This document shows positions 28,106 through 36,892 of a stretch of 64,000 nt of DNA, piece after piece. The stretch covers positions 2,852,001-2,916,000 of the forward strand of contig CP094243.1 in assembly GCA_022749655.1 (NCBI GenBank), written 5' to 3'. Positions within the stretch are counted from its first letter, which is position 1, and every line of letters starts with the position of its first letter. Source of the DNA: Xanthomonas phaseoli pv. phaseoli. Lineage in GTDB: Bacteria; Pseudomonadota; Gammaproteobacteria; Xanthomonadales; Xanthomonadaceae. Under the pieces are notes generated by a model, which saw nothing but the letters and a program-made list of their open reading frames with translations, did not search any database and was not told the origin of the DNA. A program made the translations under genes and the position numbers.

Positions 28106-30021
28106 TCAGGCGTCCTTGGACTCGTGCGGTGCTGCCGCGGCAGCGGCATCGGCACCGAGTTCGTACTCGGCGTCGTAGCTCCACAGCGCGCCGTCCGGAT
28201 GGGTCGGGCCGCAGGAAATCGAAATCGCGCCCTGGTCGGCGGGGCCGACAACCTGGCGGTTGATGGCGAACAGATTGCGTCCCAGGTCGTTGCCGGCAAC
28301 GGACGTATTGGGTGCAACCTCGCGCGATGCCCATTCTTCGGCCGAGACCAGCACTTCCAGCGTGCCGGCTTCGCCGTCCAGGCGCACGATGTCGCCTTCG
28401 CGTACGCGGCCGATCGGGCCGCCGCGCGCCGCTTCGGGCGTCAGGTGGATTGCGGCCGGGAACTTGCCCGATGCACCGGACAGGCGACCGTCGGTGACCA
28501 ATGCCACCCGCCGGCCCTGGTTCTGCAGCAGGCCCAGCAGCGGCGCCATCGAATGCAGCTCCGGCATGCCGTTTGCGCGCGGGCCCTGATAGCGCAAGAC
28601 CACCACGAAATCGTGCGGCAGCACGCCGGCGGCGTGCAGCTTGTTGAGCACCTGCGGGGTGTCGATCACCACGGCCGGTGCCTGGATGCTGCGGTGCTGC
28701 GGCTTGACGGCCGACAGCTTGATCAACGAGCGGCCGAGGTTGCCGCGCAGCAGGCGCAGCCCGCCTTGCGATTCGAAGGCATCGCCGACCGGACGCGCCA
28801 CGCTGTCGTCGGCGGTGGTGGCAGTGCCCGGCACGTAGCTCACCTTGCCGTCCTGCAGGCGCGGCTCATTGATGTAGGCACGCATGCCGCCTTCCACCAC
28901 GGTGGGCAGATCATCGTGCATATAGCCGGCGTCCATCAGCTCGCGGAACACGAACGCCGTGCCGCCCGCGGCCTGGAAGCGATTCACGTCGGCTTCGCCG
29001 TTCGGGTAGATGCGCGTCAACAGCGGTACCGTCTGCGAGATCAGGTCCATGTCGTCCCAGGTCAGCACGATGCCGGCTGCACGCGCCACCGCGATCCAGT
29101 GGATGGTGTGGTTGGTCGAGCCACCGGTCGCCATCAGCGCGACCACGGCGTTGACGATGGCGCGCTCGTCGATCAGGCGACCGAACGGACGGAAATCCTG
29201 ACCCAGCGCAGAGATCGCCAATGCACGTGCGGTGCCTTCGCGGGTCAACGCATCACGCAACGGCAGCTCCGGATTGACGAACGAGGCGCCGGGCAGCTGC
29301 ACGCCCATTGCTTCGAGCAATACCTGGTTGGAGTTGGCTGTGCCGTAGAAGGTGCAGGTCCCGGGCGAGTGGTAGGACGAGGCTTCGGCTTCCAGCAGCT
29401 CGGCGCGCGTGGCTTCGCCAGCGGCGTAGCGTTCGCGCACTTCGGCCTTCTGCTTGTTCGGAATGCCCGGCGTCATCGGGCCGGCCGGCATGAAGATCGC
29501 CGGCAAATGGCCGAACGCCAGCGCACCGATCAGCAGGCCCGGCACGATCTTGTCGCACACGCCCAGGTACACCACGCTGTCGAACATGTCGTGGCTCAGG
29601 CCGATGGCTGTCGCCTGGGCGATGTTGTCGCGCGAAAACAGCGACAGCTCCATGCCCGCGCGGCCCTGGGTCACGCCGTCGCACATCGCCGGCACACCGC
29701 CAGCCACTTGTGCGGTGGCACCGAGCGCGCGGGCCGTCTCGCGGATCAGCTGGGGGTAGTGCTCGAACGGCTGATGTGCCGACAACATGTCGTTATAGGC
29801 AGTGATGATGCCCAGGTTCGGCGTGGCCGCACCGCGCAGGCGCGATTTGTCGCCCGGTTCGGACGCAGCGAAGCCGTGCGCGAGATTGCCGCAGCTCAAC
29901 CGGCTACGGAACGGACCCTCACGCAGGGCGGCATCGAGACCGGCCAGATACGCCGCGCGCGAGGAGCGCTGCGCTTGCGGATACGGTCGGTGACGGCTTG
30001 GATATTCGGATGCAGGCTCAT
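28106..30021 (-). CDS. edd: 6-phosphogluconate dehydratase, frameshifted near the start
   Basis: IlvD/Edd-family iron-sulfur dehydratase, 638 residues when corrected, making KDPG from 6-phosphogluconate. Cluster-ligand regions PAMCDGVTQGR and GVCDKIVPGL and the block TGGSTNHTIHW are clear. The long open frame starts only at 29899 (inside the gene). The true start ATG 30021 opens MSLHPNIQAVTDRIRKRSA, and one base missing at about 29964-29968 restores SSRAAYLAGLDAALREGPF into the main frame. Lies 132 bp after pgl and 52 bp before eda. Confidence 0.93.
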
Positions 30022-30072
30022 TGGCTACCGGCTATGAGAAACGGGGGAAGGAACGAAATGCTCTTTTAATTC

Positions 30073-30140
30073 CCCGCACATGGATGTGCGGGTTCTTGCG
30101 AGGACTCGCATCACATCGGCTGTTGCGAGGGACTCGCAAC
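30073..30140. promoter_or_regulatory. Cluster of three short palindromes between pgl and edd
   Basis: CCCGCACAT-GG-ATGTGCGGG (30073-30092), TTGCGAGGACTCGCA (30096-30110) and GTTGCGAG-GGA-CTCGCAAC (30122-30140) lie in the only sizeable gap of the Entner-Doudoroff operon. The last two share the half-site TTGCGAG/CTCGCA. They could be an operator pair, mRNA-stabilising hairpins or processing sites; no T-run makes them a strong terminator. Confidence 0.45.
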
Positions 30141-30153
30141 AAACCACTCGCAC

Positions 30154-30873
30154 TCAAGCACACCAATGTACCCGCAACCGCGGACCAGGCTGCTGCAGCG
30201 CCACGCGGATGGGATACTCGTTGACATCGTCGCCTTCCAGCGCAGCCTGCAGCACGTCCAGCTTCTGCTTGCCACGCAACAGCAGCAGGCGCGTTGGAAT
30301 GCTGGCAAGCCCGGCGGGCGTCAGGGTGATGCGCAACGGCCATTGGTTCGAGCCGGGCAGCCGGTGGCATCCAGCGACGCATACGGCTGCGGGCTGGCGA
30401 GCGCCTTGGGCAGGTCGGTGGCCCCCCGGGAACAACGAAGCGGTATGCCCGTCGCCGCCCATGCCCAGCACCGCCAGGCAGGCCGGTTCGGCATGGGTGG
30501 CCTGCAGGTTGGCGGTATGCACGCATTCTGGCAGTTGCTTGCCCGGGCGAACCAGCGGGATGAAGGTCGCCGCCGGTGCGTGGGTCAGGAAGCTGTGATT
30601 CACCAGCCAGGCATTGCTGTCCTGATCCTGCGGCGAGAGCCAGCGCTCATCCACCAGGCCCACCTCCACCCGCGACCAGTCCAGCGGCCGATGGGCGAGG
30701 GACTCGTACACCGGCGCAGGGGTGGTACCGCCGGACAACAGCATGCGTGCCTGACCGCGCCGGGAGATTTCCTGTTCCAGCAGGTCGGCCATCTCGCTGG
30801 CCACCGCCTCGGTCCACTCGGCCGGGTCGTCGTAGCGCACCAGCGCGATGCGCGGGTTGTCCTGCAGGTTCAT
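30154..30873 (-). CDS. pgl: 6-phosphogluconolactonase, with two compensating frameshifts
   Basis: 239 residues hydrolysing 6-phosphogluconolactone. Family marks: MLLSGGTTPAPVYESLA, VGLVDERWLSP, SNAWLVNHSFL, LGMGGDGHTASLFPG, and the C-terminal LLLRGKQKLDVLQ. Between about 30427 (an extra base in the C-run 30422-30427) and about 30355 (one base missing) some 24 residues read out of frame; in the neighbouring frame they read ATDLPKALASPQPYASLDAT, the expected family sequence. ATG 30873 overlaps the end of glk (ATGA). Confidence 0.9.
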   Translation of the reverse strand: MNLQDNPRIALVRYDDPAEWTEAVASEMADLLEQEISRRGQARMLLSGGTTPAPVYESLAHRPLDWSRVEVGLVDERWLSPQDQDSNAWLVNHSFLTHAPAATFIPLVRPGKQLPECVHTANLQATHAEPACLAVLGMGGDGHTASLFPGGHRPAQGARQPAAVCVAGCHRLPGSNQWPLRITLTPAGLASIPTRLLLLRGKQKLDVLQAALEGDDVNEYPIRVALQQPGPRLRVHWCA

Positions 30874-31876
30874 CGCTGCTCCCGGGGTGCTGACGTTGTG
30901 CATCCACTGCGTACGCGGCGGCGCCCAGCAGGCCGGCATGCGGGTGCATGACCGCCAGCGACGGCACCTTCGACATGATCGCGGAGAAACGGCCCTTGTG
31001 TTCGAAGCGCTGGCGAAAGCCGGAATGCTGCAGCGAATCCAGCACCTTGGGCACCAGCCCGCCGGTGAGGAACACGCCGTCCCAGGCGCCCTGCATCAGC
31101 ACCATGTCGCCGGCGATCGCACCGAAGATGGCGCAGAACAGATCGATGGTGCGCGACGAACGCGGGTCGCCCGCGGCCGCGCGTGCGGTGATGTCCTTGG
31201 GTTGCAGCGGGCCGGGATCGACGCCGGCGATCTCGCTGAGCGCACGATGGATGTTGACCAGGCCAGGGCCGCAGATCAGGCGCTCGTTGGACACCCGGCC
31301 GAACTGCTCGGACAGGATTTCCAGGATCCGGATTTCTTCCGGTGTGCCGGGCGGAAAGCTGACATGGCCGCCTTCGGTTTCCAGCGGAAAGCAGCGCCCG
31401 TTGCGGATGATCAGGCCACCCACACCCAGGCCGGTGCCCGGGCCGATCACGCCGTAGTTGCGCGGCTGATCGATCGGTGCCGGCCGCCAGCTGGCGCCGC
31501 CCACCTGCACCACGTCCTGTGGACGCAGCAGGCTGATGGCCATTGCCTGCGCGGCAAAGTCGTTGATCAAATGCAAGGTACTGAAACCCAGCATGGTGGC
31601 GGTGCGCGTGCGCGAGATCACCCATGGATGGTTGGTGATGCGCGCCTCGTCGCCATCCACGCGGCCTGCCACGGCGAACACGCCCTGGGTGGCCGTCACG
31701 CCGATCTGGTCGAGGTAATAGCGCGCCGCTTCGCCCAGCGAACCGAAGTCCACCACGGCAAATTCGCGCGAGGTGTCATCCAGCAACGGCACCGAAGCGT
31801 CGACATCGGCCAGCGCGAAGCGCGCATTGGTTCCGCCGATATCGGCAACCAGCACCGGCTTGGAAGGAGCGGTCAT
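30870..31876 (-). CDS. glk: Glucokinase, frameshifted at its last codons
   Basis: Bacterial glucokinase of the ROK-unrelated Glk family, 335 residues. ATP/glucose-binding marks: LVADIGGTNARFAL, LINDFAAQAM, GVIGPGTGLGVGGL, ETEGGHVSF, and VFLTGGLVPK. The frame continues out of phase into pgl because one base is missing at the G-run (30881-30883); restoring it gives the tail QHPGEQR and TGA at 30872-30870, overlapping the pgl ATG. Start ATG 31876 overlaps the zwf stop. Feeds glucose-6-phosphate to Zwf. Confidence 0.92.
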
Positions 31877-33330
31877 GCGTTGTTTCCCTGTGCGTCGGTG
31901 GCCGGAGGCAGAAAGTGGGCGGCGGATTCGGGACCCCAGCTGCCGGCCGGGTAGGGCTGCAGCGGCAGCGCGGCGTCTTTCCAGGCGTCGCTGACGCTGT
32001 CGATCCACGACCACGCCGCCTTGACCTCGTCGTCGCGCACGAACAGTGCGGGGTTGCCGTTGAAGGCGTCCACAAACAGGCGTTCGTAGGCGATACGACG
32101 GTGCAGGCCGGTCGGCACCGACAGTTCCAGTTCCAGCGGCTGCAGTTCGATCGCGCCCCATTCCGGGCCAGCCAGGCTGCTCATCAGGCCGAGTTCGATG
32201 TTTTCCTGCGGCTGCAACTGGAAGGTCAGGCGGTTGGGTACCGCGTTCTGACGGTCGGGGCGTTCGAACAGCCAGTGCGTCACCGGCTTGAGCGTCACCA
32301 CGATGCGGGTGGAGCGCTCGGCCAGGCGCTTGCCGGTGCACAGGTGGAACGGCACTCCGGCCCAGCGCCAGTTGTCGATATGCGCGGTCACCGCGACGAA
32401 GGTCTCCACATCGCTGCCTTCCGGCGGGTGATAGGCCTGCGCCGGCTGGCCGTTGATGCTGCCGGCGGTGTAGCGGCCGCGCACGCAGTCATGCGCGGCA
32501 TGCTCGGCGGTCATCGGGCGCAGGGCGCGCAGCACCTTGACCTTCTCATCGCGGATGCGGTCGGCCTCCAGCGAGGCCGGCGGCTCCATTGCCACCAGGC
32601 ACAACAGCTGCAGGATATGGCTCTGCACCATGTCGCGCAGTGCGCCGGAGCGGGCGTAGTAGGCATCGCGCCCGTCGACGCCTTCGCTTTCGGCGACTAG
32701 GATCTGCACCGACTCGATGTAGGTCCGGTTCCAGACCGCTTCCAGCAGCGTGTTGCCGAAGCGCAGCGCGATCAGGTTCTGCACGGCCGCCTTGCCCAGG
32801 TAATGGTCTAGGCGGAACACGCGGTCTTCGTCGATCAGCGCACCGATCGATTGCAGGATGTCGCGGGCGCTGTCCGAGTCGTGGCCGATCGGTTTTTCCA
32901 GCATCAAGCGATGCGGTGCCGCCAGCGCGCCACCCAGCGCCAGGCCCTGGCAGGTGCTGATGTACAGGCCCGGCGGGATCGCCAGATAGCTCACACACCG
33001 GCGGCTGGCCAGTTCGCGGACCGCGTTGGCCACCGAATCGGCATCGCGCAGATCCACCGAGCGATAGTCGACCCGCTGCAGCAACGTGTCGATCTGTTCG
33101 GCGGTCGCGATCGGCAATGCTTCGGTCAAACGCGGCCGCAGCACTTGGCGAAATGCATCGGTGTCGTGCGGCGACAGCGCCAACGCACGGATGCGGAAGT
33201 CCTCCGGCAGCAGGCCGTCGATGAACAGACGCAGCAGGGAGGGAAACAGATAGCGCTGGGCAAGATCGCCGGTGGCGCCAAACAGGATCAGGGTGTTGTG
33301 CATGGACCGCGTTTCAGATTCTGGAGACAT
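31873..33330 (-). CDS. zwf: Glucose-6-phosphate 1-dehydrogenase
   Basis: Intact cytosolic enzyme making 6-phosphogluconolactone and NADPH, first step of the Entner-Doudoroff and pentose phosphate routes. NADP motif ILFGATGDLAQRYLFPSL at the N-terminus, LMLEKPIG, and the catalytic/G6P site RVFRLDHYLGKAAVQN. Start is either ATG 33330 (MSPESETRSMHNT, 485 residues) or ATG 33303 (MHNTLILFGATG, 476 residues); neither has a clear ribosome-binding site. First gene of the operon, overlapping glk by 4 bp. Confidence 0.93.
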   Translation of the reverse strand: MSPESETRSMHNTLILFGATGDLAQRYLFPSLLRLFIDGLLPEDFRIRALALSPHDTDAFRQVLRPRLTEALPIATAEQIDTLLQRVDYRSVDLRDADSVANAVRELASRRCVSYLAIPPGLYISTCQGLALGGALAAPHRLMLEKPIGHDSDSARDILQSIGALIDEDRVFRLDHYLGKAAVQNLIALRFGNTLLEAVWNRTYIESVQILVAESEGVDGRDAYYARSGALRDMVQSHILQLLCLVAMEPPASLEADRIRDEKVKVLRALRPMTAEHAAHDCVRGRYTAGSINGQPAQAYHPPEGSDVETFVAVTAHIDNWRWAGVPFHLCTGKRLAERSTRIVVTLKPVTHWLFERPDRQNAVPNRLTFQLQPQENIELGLMSSLAGPEWGAIELQPLELELSVPTGLHRRIAYERLFVDAFNGNPALFVRDDEVKAAWSWIDSVSDAWKDAALPLQPYPAGSWGPESAAHFLPPATDAQGNNA

Positions 33331-33723
33331 CGTTATCAGCAGCTTGTCGGAAAGGCGCCGGTCGGCCGGCGGTCGGTACGTCTGTTCCTGAGCGACACTT
33401 GCGTGCGCGCAGCGGGGATGGACGCTGACACCCAATCCCGGATTGTTGCAGCAACTGGCGACCAGCGGTTAGCGCCATGGCGGCATAGCTGCACCTGCGT
33501 GACGGCATGCCATGCTTCGTACGGCGTGCCGCACTGCGGGCAATAGCGTCCTAGCTGCCTGGCGGCATAGTCCTCCGGAGTTCGATGTTGCCATGTGAAA
33601 ACGATTACATGTCAGAATAAACCAATGCATTCGTTTGCAGGTAATTCCTGGCAAGCGCGTGCGGCGTCACCGCCATCGGGAGGGCCGAGGGCAGGGCGCA
33701 CAACTTTACGTTGAGGCCAAACG
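33331..33723. promoter_or_regulatory. Divergent control region zwf / ABC ATPase
   Basis: About 390 bp shared by the two divergent sugar-metabolism units. A CG-centred imperfect palindrome around TGTGAAAACGATTACATG (33593-33610) resembles a LacI/GalR-type operator, but the half-sites match poorly and this is a guess. GAGG at 33711-33714 is a plausible ribosome-binding site for the ABC ATPase. Confidence 0.35.
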
Positions 33724-34812
33724 ATGGCGAAAGTGCAGTTGGAAGGTGTCCGCAAGGTCTACGACAATGGCCAGGTGGCGGTGCAGGGCGCGAGCTTCGA
33801 AGTCGCCGACGGCGAGCTGATGGTGCTGGTGGGACCGTCCGGCTGCGGCAAATCGACCCTGTTGCGCATGATCGCCGGGCTTGAAGACATCAGTGCCGGC
33901 ACGCTGAAGATCGGCGAGCGCGTGGTCAACGACGTGGCGCCGAAGGATCGCGATATCGCCATGGTGTTCCAGAGCTACGCGCTGTATCCGCATATGACCG
34001 TGGCCGAGAACCTGGCGTTCGGGCTCAAGCTGCGCGGGCATCCGAAGCAGGTCATCGCCGAACGCGTCAACAACGCCGCAGAGTTGTTGGGCCTGACCCC
34101 GATGCTGGACAAGCTGCCCAAGGCGATGTCCGGCGGCCAGCGTCAGCGCGTGGCGCTGGGCCGGGCGATGGTGCGCGAATCCTCGGTGTTCCTGCTCGAC
34201 GAGCCGCTGTCCAACCTGGACGCCAAGTTGCGCCACAGCGTGCGCACCGAGATTGCGCAGCTGCACCGCAAGCTGGGCACCACCATGATCTATGTCACCC
34301 ACGATCAGGTGGAAGCGATGACGCTTGGCCAGCGCATCGTGGTGCTCAAGGATGGCGTGATCCAGCAGATCGACAGTCCGATGGCGCTGTACGACAGTCC
34401 GGCCAATCTGTTCGTGGCCGGTTTCCTCGGCAGCCCGGCGATGAACGTGATGCAGGGGCGCCTGGACGCGCAGGACGGCCTGCATCTGGTCATGGCCGAT
34501 GGGTGGCGCGTGCCGCTGGGCGCGGCGCGGGTCGATGCGGCTTGGTTCGGCCAGGACGTGATCGTCGGCGTGCGTCCCGAGCATTTGCAGCCTTCCGACG
34601 ATGCGGTACTGGGCTTCGATGCGCGGATCGATGTGATCGAGCCGGTCGGCAACGAAATCTTCCTCAATCTCGACCGTGGCGGTCAGCCGCTGGTGATCCG
34701 TGTCCCGCCGCAACGCTTGCCGGCGGTGGGCCAGCCGTTGCGCCTGGCATTGCGTAGCGAGGCCCTGCACTTTTTCGATCCAGCCACCGGCCAGCGGCTG
34801 GAGGCGGCTTAG
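33724..34812 (+). CDS. Sugar ABC transporter ATP-binding protein (MsmK/UgpC/MalK type)
   Basis: A 362-residue CUT1-class ATPase that energises an inner-membrane carbohydrate importer. Walker A GPSGCGKST (about 37-45), Q-loop VFQSYALYPHM, signature MSGGQRQRVALGRA, Walker B VFLLDEPLSNLD, and H-loop VTHDQ, followed by a C-terminal TOBE regulatory domain (VGVRPEHLQPSD). No permease or binding-protein gene is adjacent, so it may serve several systems, as MsmK does. Divergent from zwf. Intact; ATG 33724. Confidence 0.9.
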   Translation: MAKVQLEGVRKVYDNGQVAVQGASFEVADGELMVLVGPSGCGKSTLLRMIAGLEDISAGTLKIGERVVNDVAPKDRDIAMVFQSYALYPHMTVAENLAFGLKLRGHPKQVIAERVNNAAELLGLTPMLDKLPKAMSGGQRQRVALGRAMVRESSVFLLDEPLSNLDAKLRHSVRTEIAQLHRKLGTTMIYVTHDQVEAMTLGQRIVVLKDGVIQQIDSPMALYDSPANLFVAGFLGSPAMNVMQGRLDAQDGLHLVMADGWRVPLGAARVDAAWFGQDVIVGVRPEHLQPSDDAVLGFDARIDVIEPVGNEIFLNLDRGGQPLVIRVPPQRLPAVGQPLRLALRSEALHFFDPATGQRLEAA

Positions 34813-34942
34813 GCCAACCTGTCAAACAGCGAACTGGCCGTCAGACGAACAGGGCTGGCACGCGGATTCGGCGGGTACGCTCGGTCATTGCCGTTGCTGC
34901 GCGAGGTCTCACCCGCCTGGCACGGCCCGCTAGGTCTTGCCG

Positions 34943-35815
34943 CTAACGCTCCAGTCCCGTCGTGAGTGCGCGTGGCCGGGCGCCCTGGGTGCCAGCCTGC
35001 AACACGGTGCCCGCGTCCAGCGTCAGCTCCAACGGCAATACCGCCAGCGCAAGGTTGCCGGCCACGCTCACCACTGTGCCGATCGCGCTACCGTCCAATG
35101 CGACGGCAGCGCCTGCGTCCACGGCCGCATCCGTTTCCAGCAGCTGCAAGGCGCGCTTGGCCTTGCCCAGGAAATGCGTCCGCGCCACGATTTCCTGGCC
35201 CGGGTAGCAGCCTTTCTTGACGCTGTACGCCTGCAGGCGGTCCAGTGCCAACTGCTGCGGCGTCCACTGTTCGCGCTGGGACTCGACCAGGCGGGCGAGT
35301 CCCAGTTGCAGATCGGTCCTCCGCCACTGCGCCTCTACGCTCGGCAGTTCGATAGGCGTCGCCAATGCATCCGGGCTGTAAAGCAATAGCGTGCGCGGCA
35401 GCGCGGCGCTACCCAGATCCAGCTCGATACGCTGCGTTCCGATATCGGCTTGCGCGGCGTGCGCGTGCTCCGGCGCGACGAAGCTGCCGTAGGCAAACAG
35501 CACGGCAGTACTGATTTTCAGCTTGCGACGGAACACGAAACGGCTGAGTTGCGCGGCGATCTCGGCCGCGTTGCCGTCCGGCAGCAGCATCAGCAAGTGT
35601 GCGTCGTCCTCACGCAGGAGTGCGAAGATGGCAATCACGCGCCCCTTCGCCGTCAGCCACGCGTTCCACTGCCACTGCCCAACCGCCAGCGCCTGTACGT
35701 CGTTGGCAAATTGGGCATGCGCAAACGCCACTGCATCCGTACCGGCCAATCGGACGTATTGCATGTTGTGCAGGGAGCCAAAACCCTGCGGAATAAGATT
35801 CAGGTTGTCAGCCAC
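34943..35815 (-). CDS. ygfZ: YgfZ/GcvT-like folate-binding protein (iron-sulfur repair)
   Basis: 290 residues with the YgfZ signature KKGCYPGQEIVART, containing the conserved Cys needed for function; folate-dependent factor in assembly or repair of Fe-S enzymes, including succinate dehydrogenase and MiaB. The start is GTG 35815 (MADNLNLIPQGFG). It is divergent from the SDHAF4/sdh operon with only about 40 bp between starts. In E. coli ygfZ is divergent from sdhE-ygfX, and here those partners lie at the far end of the same sdh block. Confidence 0.9.
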   Translation of the reverse strand: MADNLNLIPQGFGSLHNMQYVRLAGTDAVAFAHAQFANDVQALAVGQWQWNAWLTAKGRVIAIFALLREDDAHLLMLLPDGNAAEIAAQLSRFVFRRKLKISTAVLFAYGSFVAPEHAHAAQADIGTQRIELDLGSAALPRTLLLYSPDALATPIELPSVEAQWRRTDLQLGLARLVESQREQWTPQQLALDRLQAYSVKKGCYPGQEIVARTHFLGKAKRALQLLETDAAVDAGAAVALDGSAIGTVVSVAGNLALAVLPLELTLDAGTVLQAGTQGARPRALTTGLER

Positions 35816-35854
35816 GGAAGGGGAGGACTAAAATCGCCAAGTTGTGAGAGCACT

Positions 35855-36024
35855 ATGATAGGCCATCCAACCCCCACCCCAGCGCAGGATTCCGAGACGC
35901 AGCCTTCTTCTCAGGAGCATATTCCCGAGAAAAAGCCACTGCCGAAGGAGATTGGTGGGCGCGACGGCCCCGAGCCAACGCGCTACGGCGACTGGGAAAA
36001 AATGGACGCTGCATCGATTTTTGA
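35855..36024 (+). CDS. SDHAF4-like succinate dehydrogenase assembly factor (DUF1674), frameshifted
   Basis: A small (56-residue) protein with the DUF1674 signature KEIGGRDGPEPTRYGDWE. The uncorrected frame runs to 36049, but restoring one A in the A-run 35997-36002 gives the family ending KNGRCIDF and TGA at 36022-36024. SDHAF4 proteins bind the flavinylated SdhA subunit and help it join SdhB. The position immediately upstream of sdhC (56 bp) supports this role. ATG 35855; a more upstream start is not excluded. Confidence 0.85.
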
Positions 36025-36080
36025 GCAGCCTTTAGCCACAGCGGCCTAGTGCCGCCCAGCCGAGAAAACGAGCCCAGCGA

Positions 36081-36476
36081 ATGGCGATCCGCGAACGTCC
36101 TCTCTCCCCGCATCTCCAGGTATACCGCTGGCAGATACAGATGGTGACCTCGATTCTCAATCGAGCCACCGGCATCGTACTGTCCGTCGGCGCACTGGGA
36201 ATTGCCGCTGCCTTGCTCACCTTGATGCTTGGTCCCGACCATTGGAATTGTTTCCGTGACCAGGCCGCAACCTGGTATGGGCAGGTCTTCCTGATCGGCT
36301 GGACCTGGTCGTTCGCCTTCCACCTGTTCGGTGGCCTGCGCCACTTGCTGCAGGACTTCGGGCAAGGCTATGCCGTACGCTCGTTCATCAGCATGGGCTG
36401 GCTGTCGGTGGTTCTGAGCCTTGTGCTGACCGCCGCCATCTGGGCTTACGTCCTGCTGTCTGGAGGTGCCGTATGA
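36081..36476 (+). CDS. sdhC: Succinate dehydrogenase cytochrome b556 subunit
   Basis: A 131-residue inner-membrane subunit with three TM helices. RPLSPHLQVYRW at the N-terminus is the family signature and precedes MVTSILNRATGIVLS; the haem b ligand is the His of FAFHLFGGLRHLLQD. With SdhD it anchors the complex and forms the quinone site. The stop overlaps the sdhD ATG (ATGA). Confidence 0.95.
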   Translation: MAIRERPLSPHLQVYRWQIQMVTSILNRATGIVLSVGALGIAAALLTLMLGPDHWNCFRDQAATWYGQVFLIGWTWSFAFHLFGGLRHLLQDFGQGYAVRSFISMGWLSVVLSLVLTAAIWAYVLLSGGAV

Positions 36477-36859
36477 GCCGCTACCGTACCCCGCTGAAGA
36501 ATGTGCGCGGCCTGGGTGCCGCCAAGACCGGCACCGAACACTTCGTGATCCAGCGCTTGACCGCGGCCGCACTGGTGCCGCTGTCGATCTGGTTCCTGAT
36601 CTTCGTGCTGAGCCTGATCGGTGCCGATCACGCCGCCGCCAGCGCCGCAGTGGCCAAGCCGTGGAATGCGATCCTGCTTGTCGCGTTCCTCATTGCCTCG
36701 TTCTGGCACGCGCAGCTGGGCATGCAGGTGGTACTGGAAGACTACGTACACGACTCGCTGCTCGCACTGATTGCGCAGACCCTCGTGCGTTTTGTTGCCG
36801 TGCTGGGCGCCATCGTCAGCGTGTTTGCCGTGGCGCGTATCGCGCTGGGCATGAGCTGA
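36473..36859 (+). CDS. sdhD: Succinate dehydrogenase membrane anchor subunit
   Basis: 128 residues, three TM helices. Family pattern RTPLKNVRGLGAAKTGTEHF then VIQRLTAAALVPLS, with the conserved SFWHAQLGMQVVLEDYVH helix carrying quinone- and haem-site residues. Overlaps sdhC by 4 bp and is followed by sdhA after 33 bp. Confidence 0.95.
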   Translation: MSRYRTPLKNVRGLGAAKTGTEHFVIQRLTAAALVPLSIWFLIFVLSLIGADHAAASAAVAKPWNAILLVAFLIASFWHAQLGMQVVLEDYVHDSLLALIAQTLVRFVAVLGAIVSVFAVARIALGMS

Positions 36860-36892
36860 GTCGTCAGCGACCAAACAGGAACCCATAATTCG

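Noticed and set aside
26825-30037. 1070-codon open frame on the plus strand
   Set aside because: Antisense shadow of edd and eda in GC-rich DNA; His/Arg/Gln-rich, no domain.
30647-32341. 564-residue frame covering zwf end, glucokinase and part of pgl
   Set aside because: Only the glk part has family sequence; it continues because of one missing base at the glk stop.
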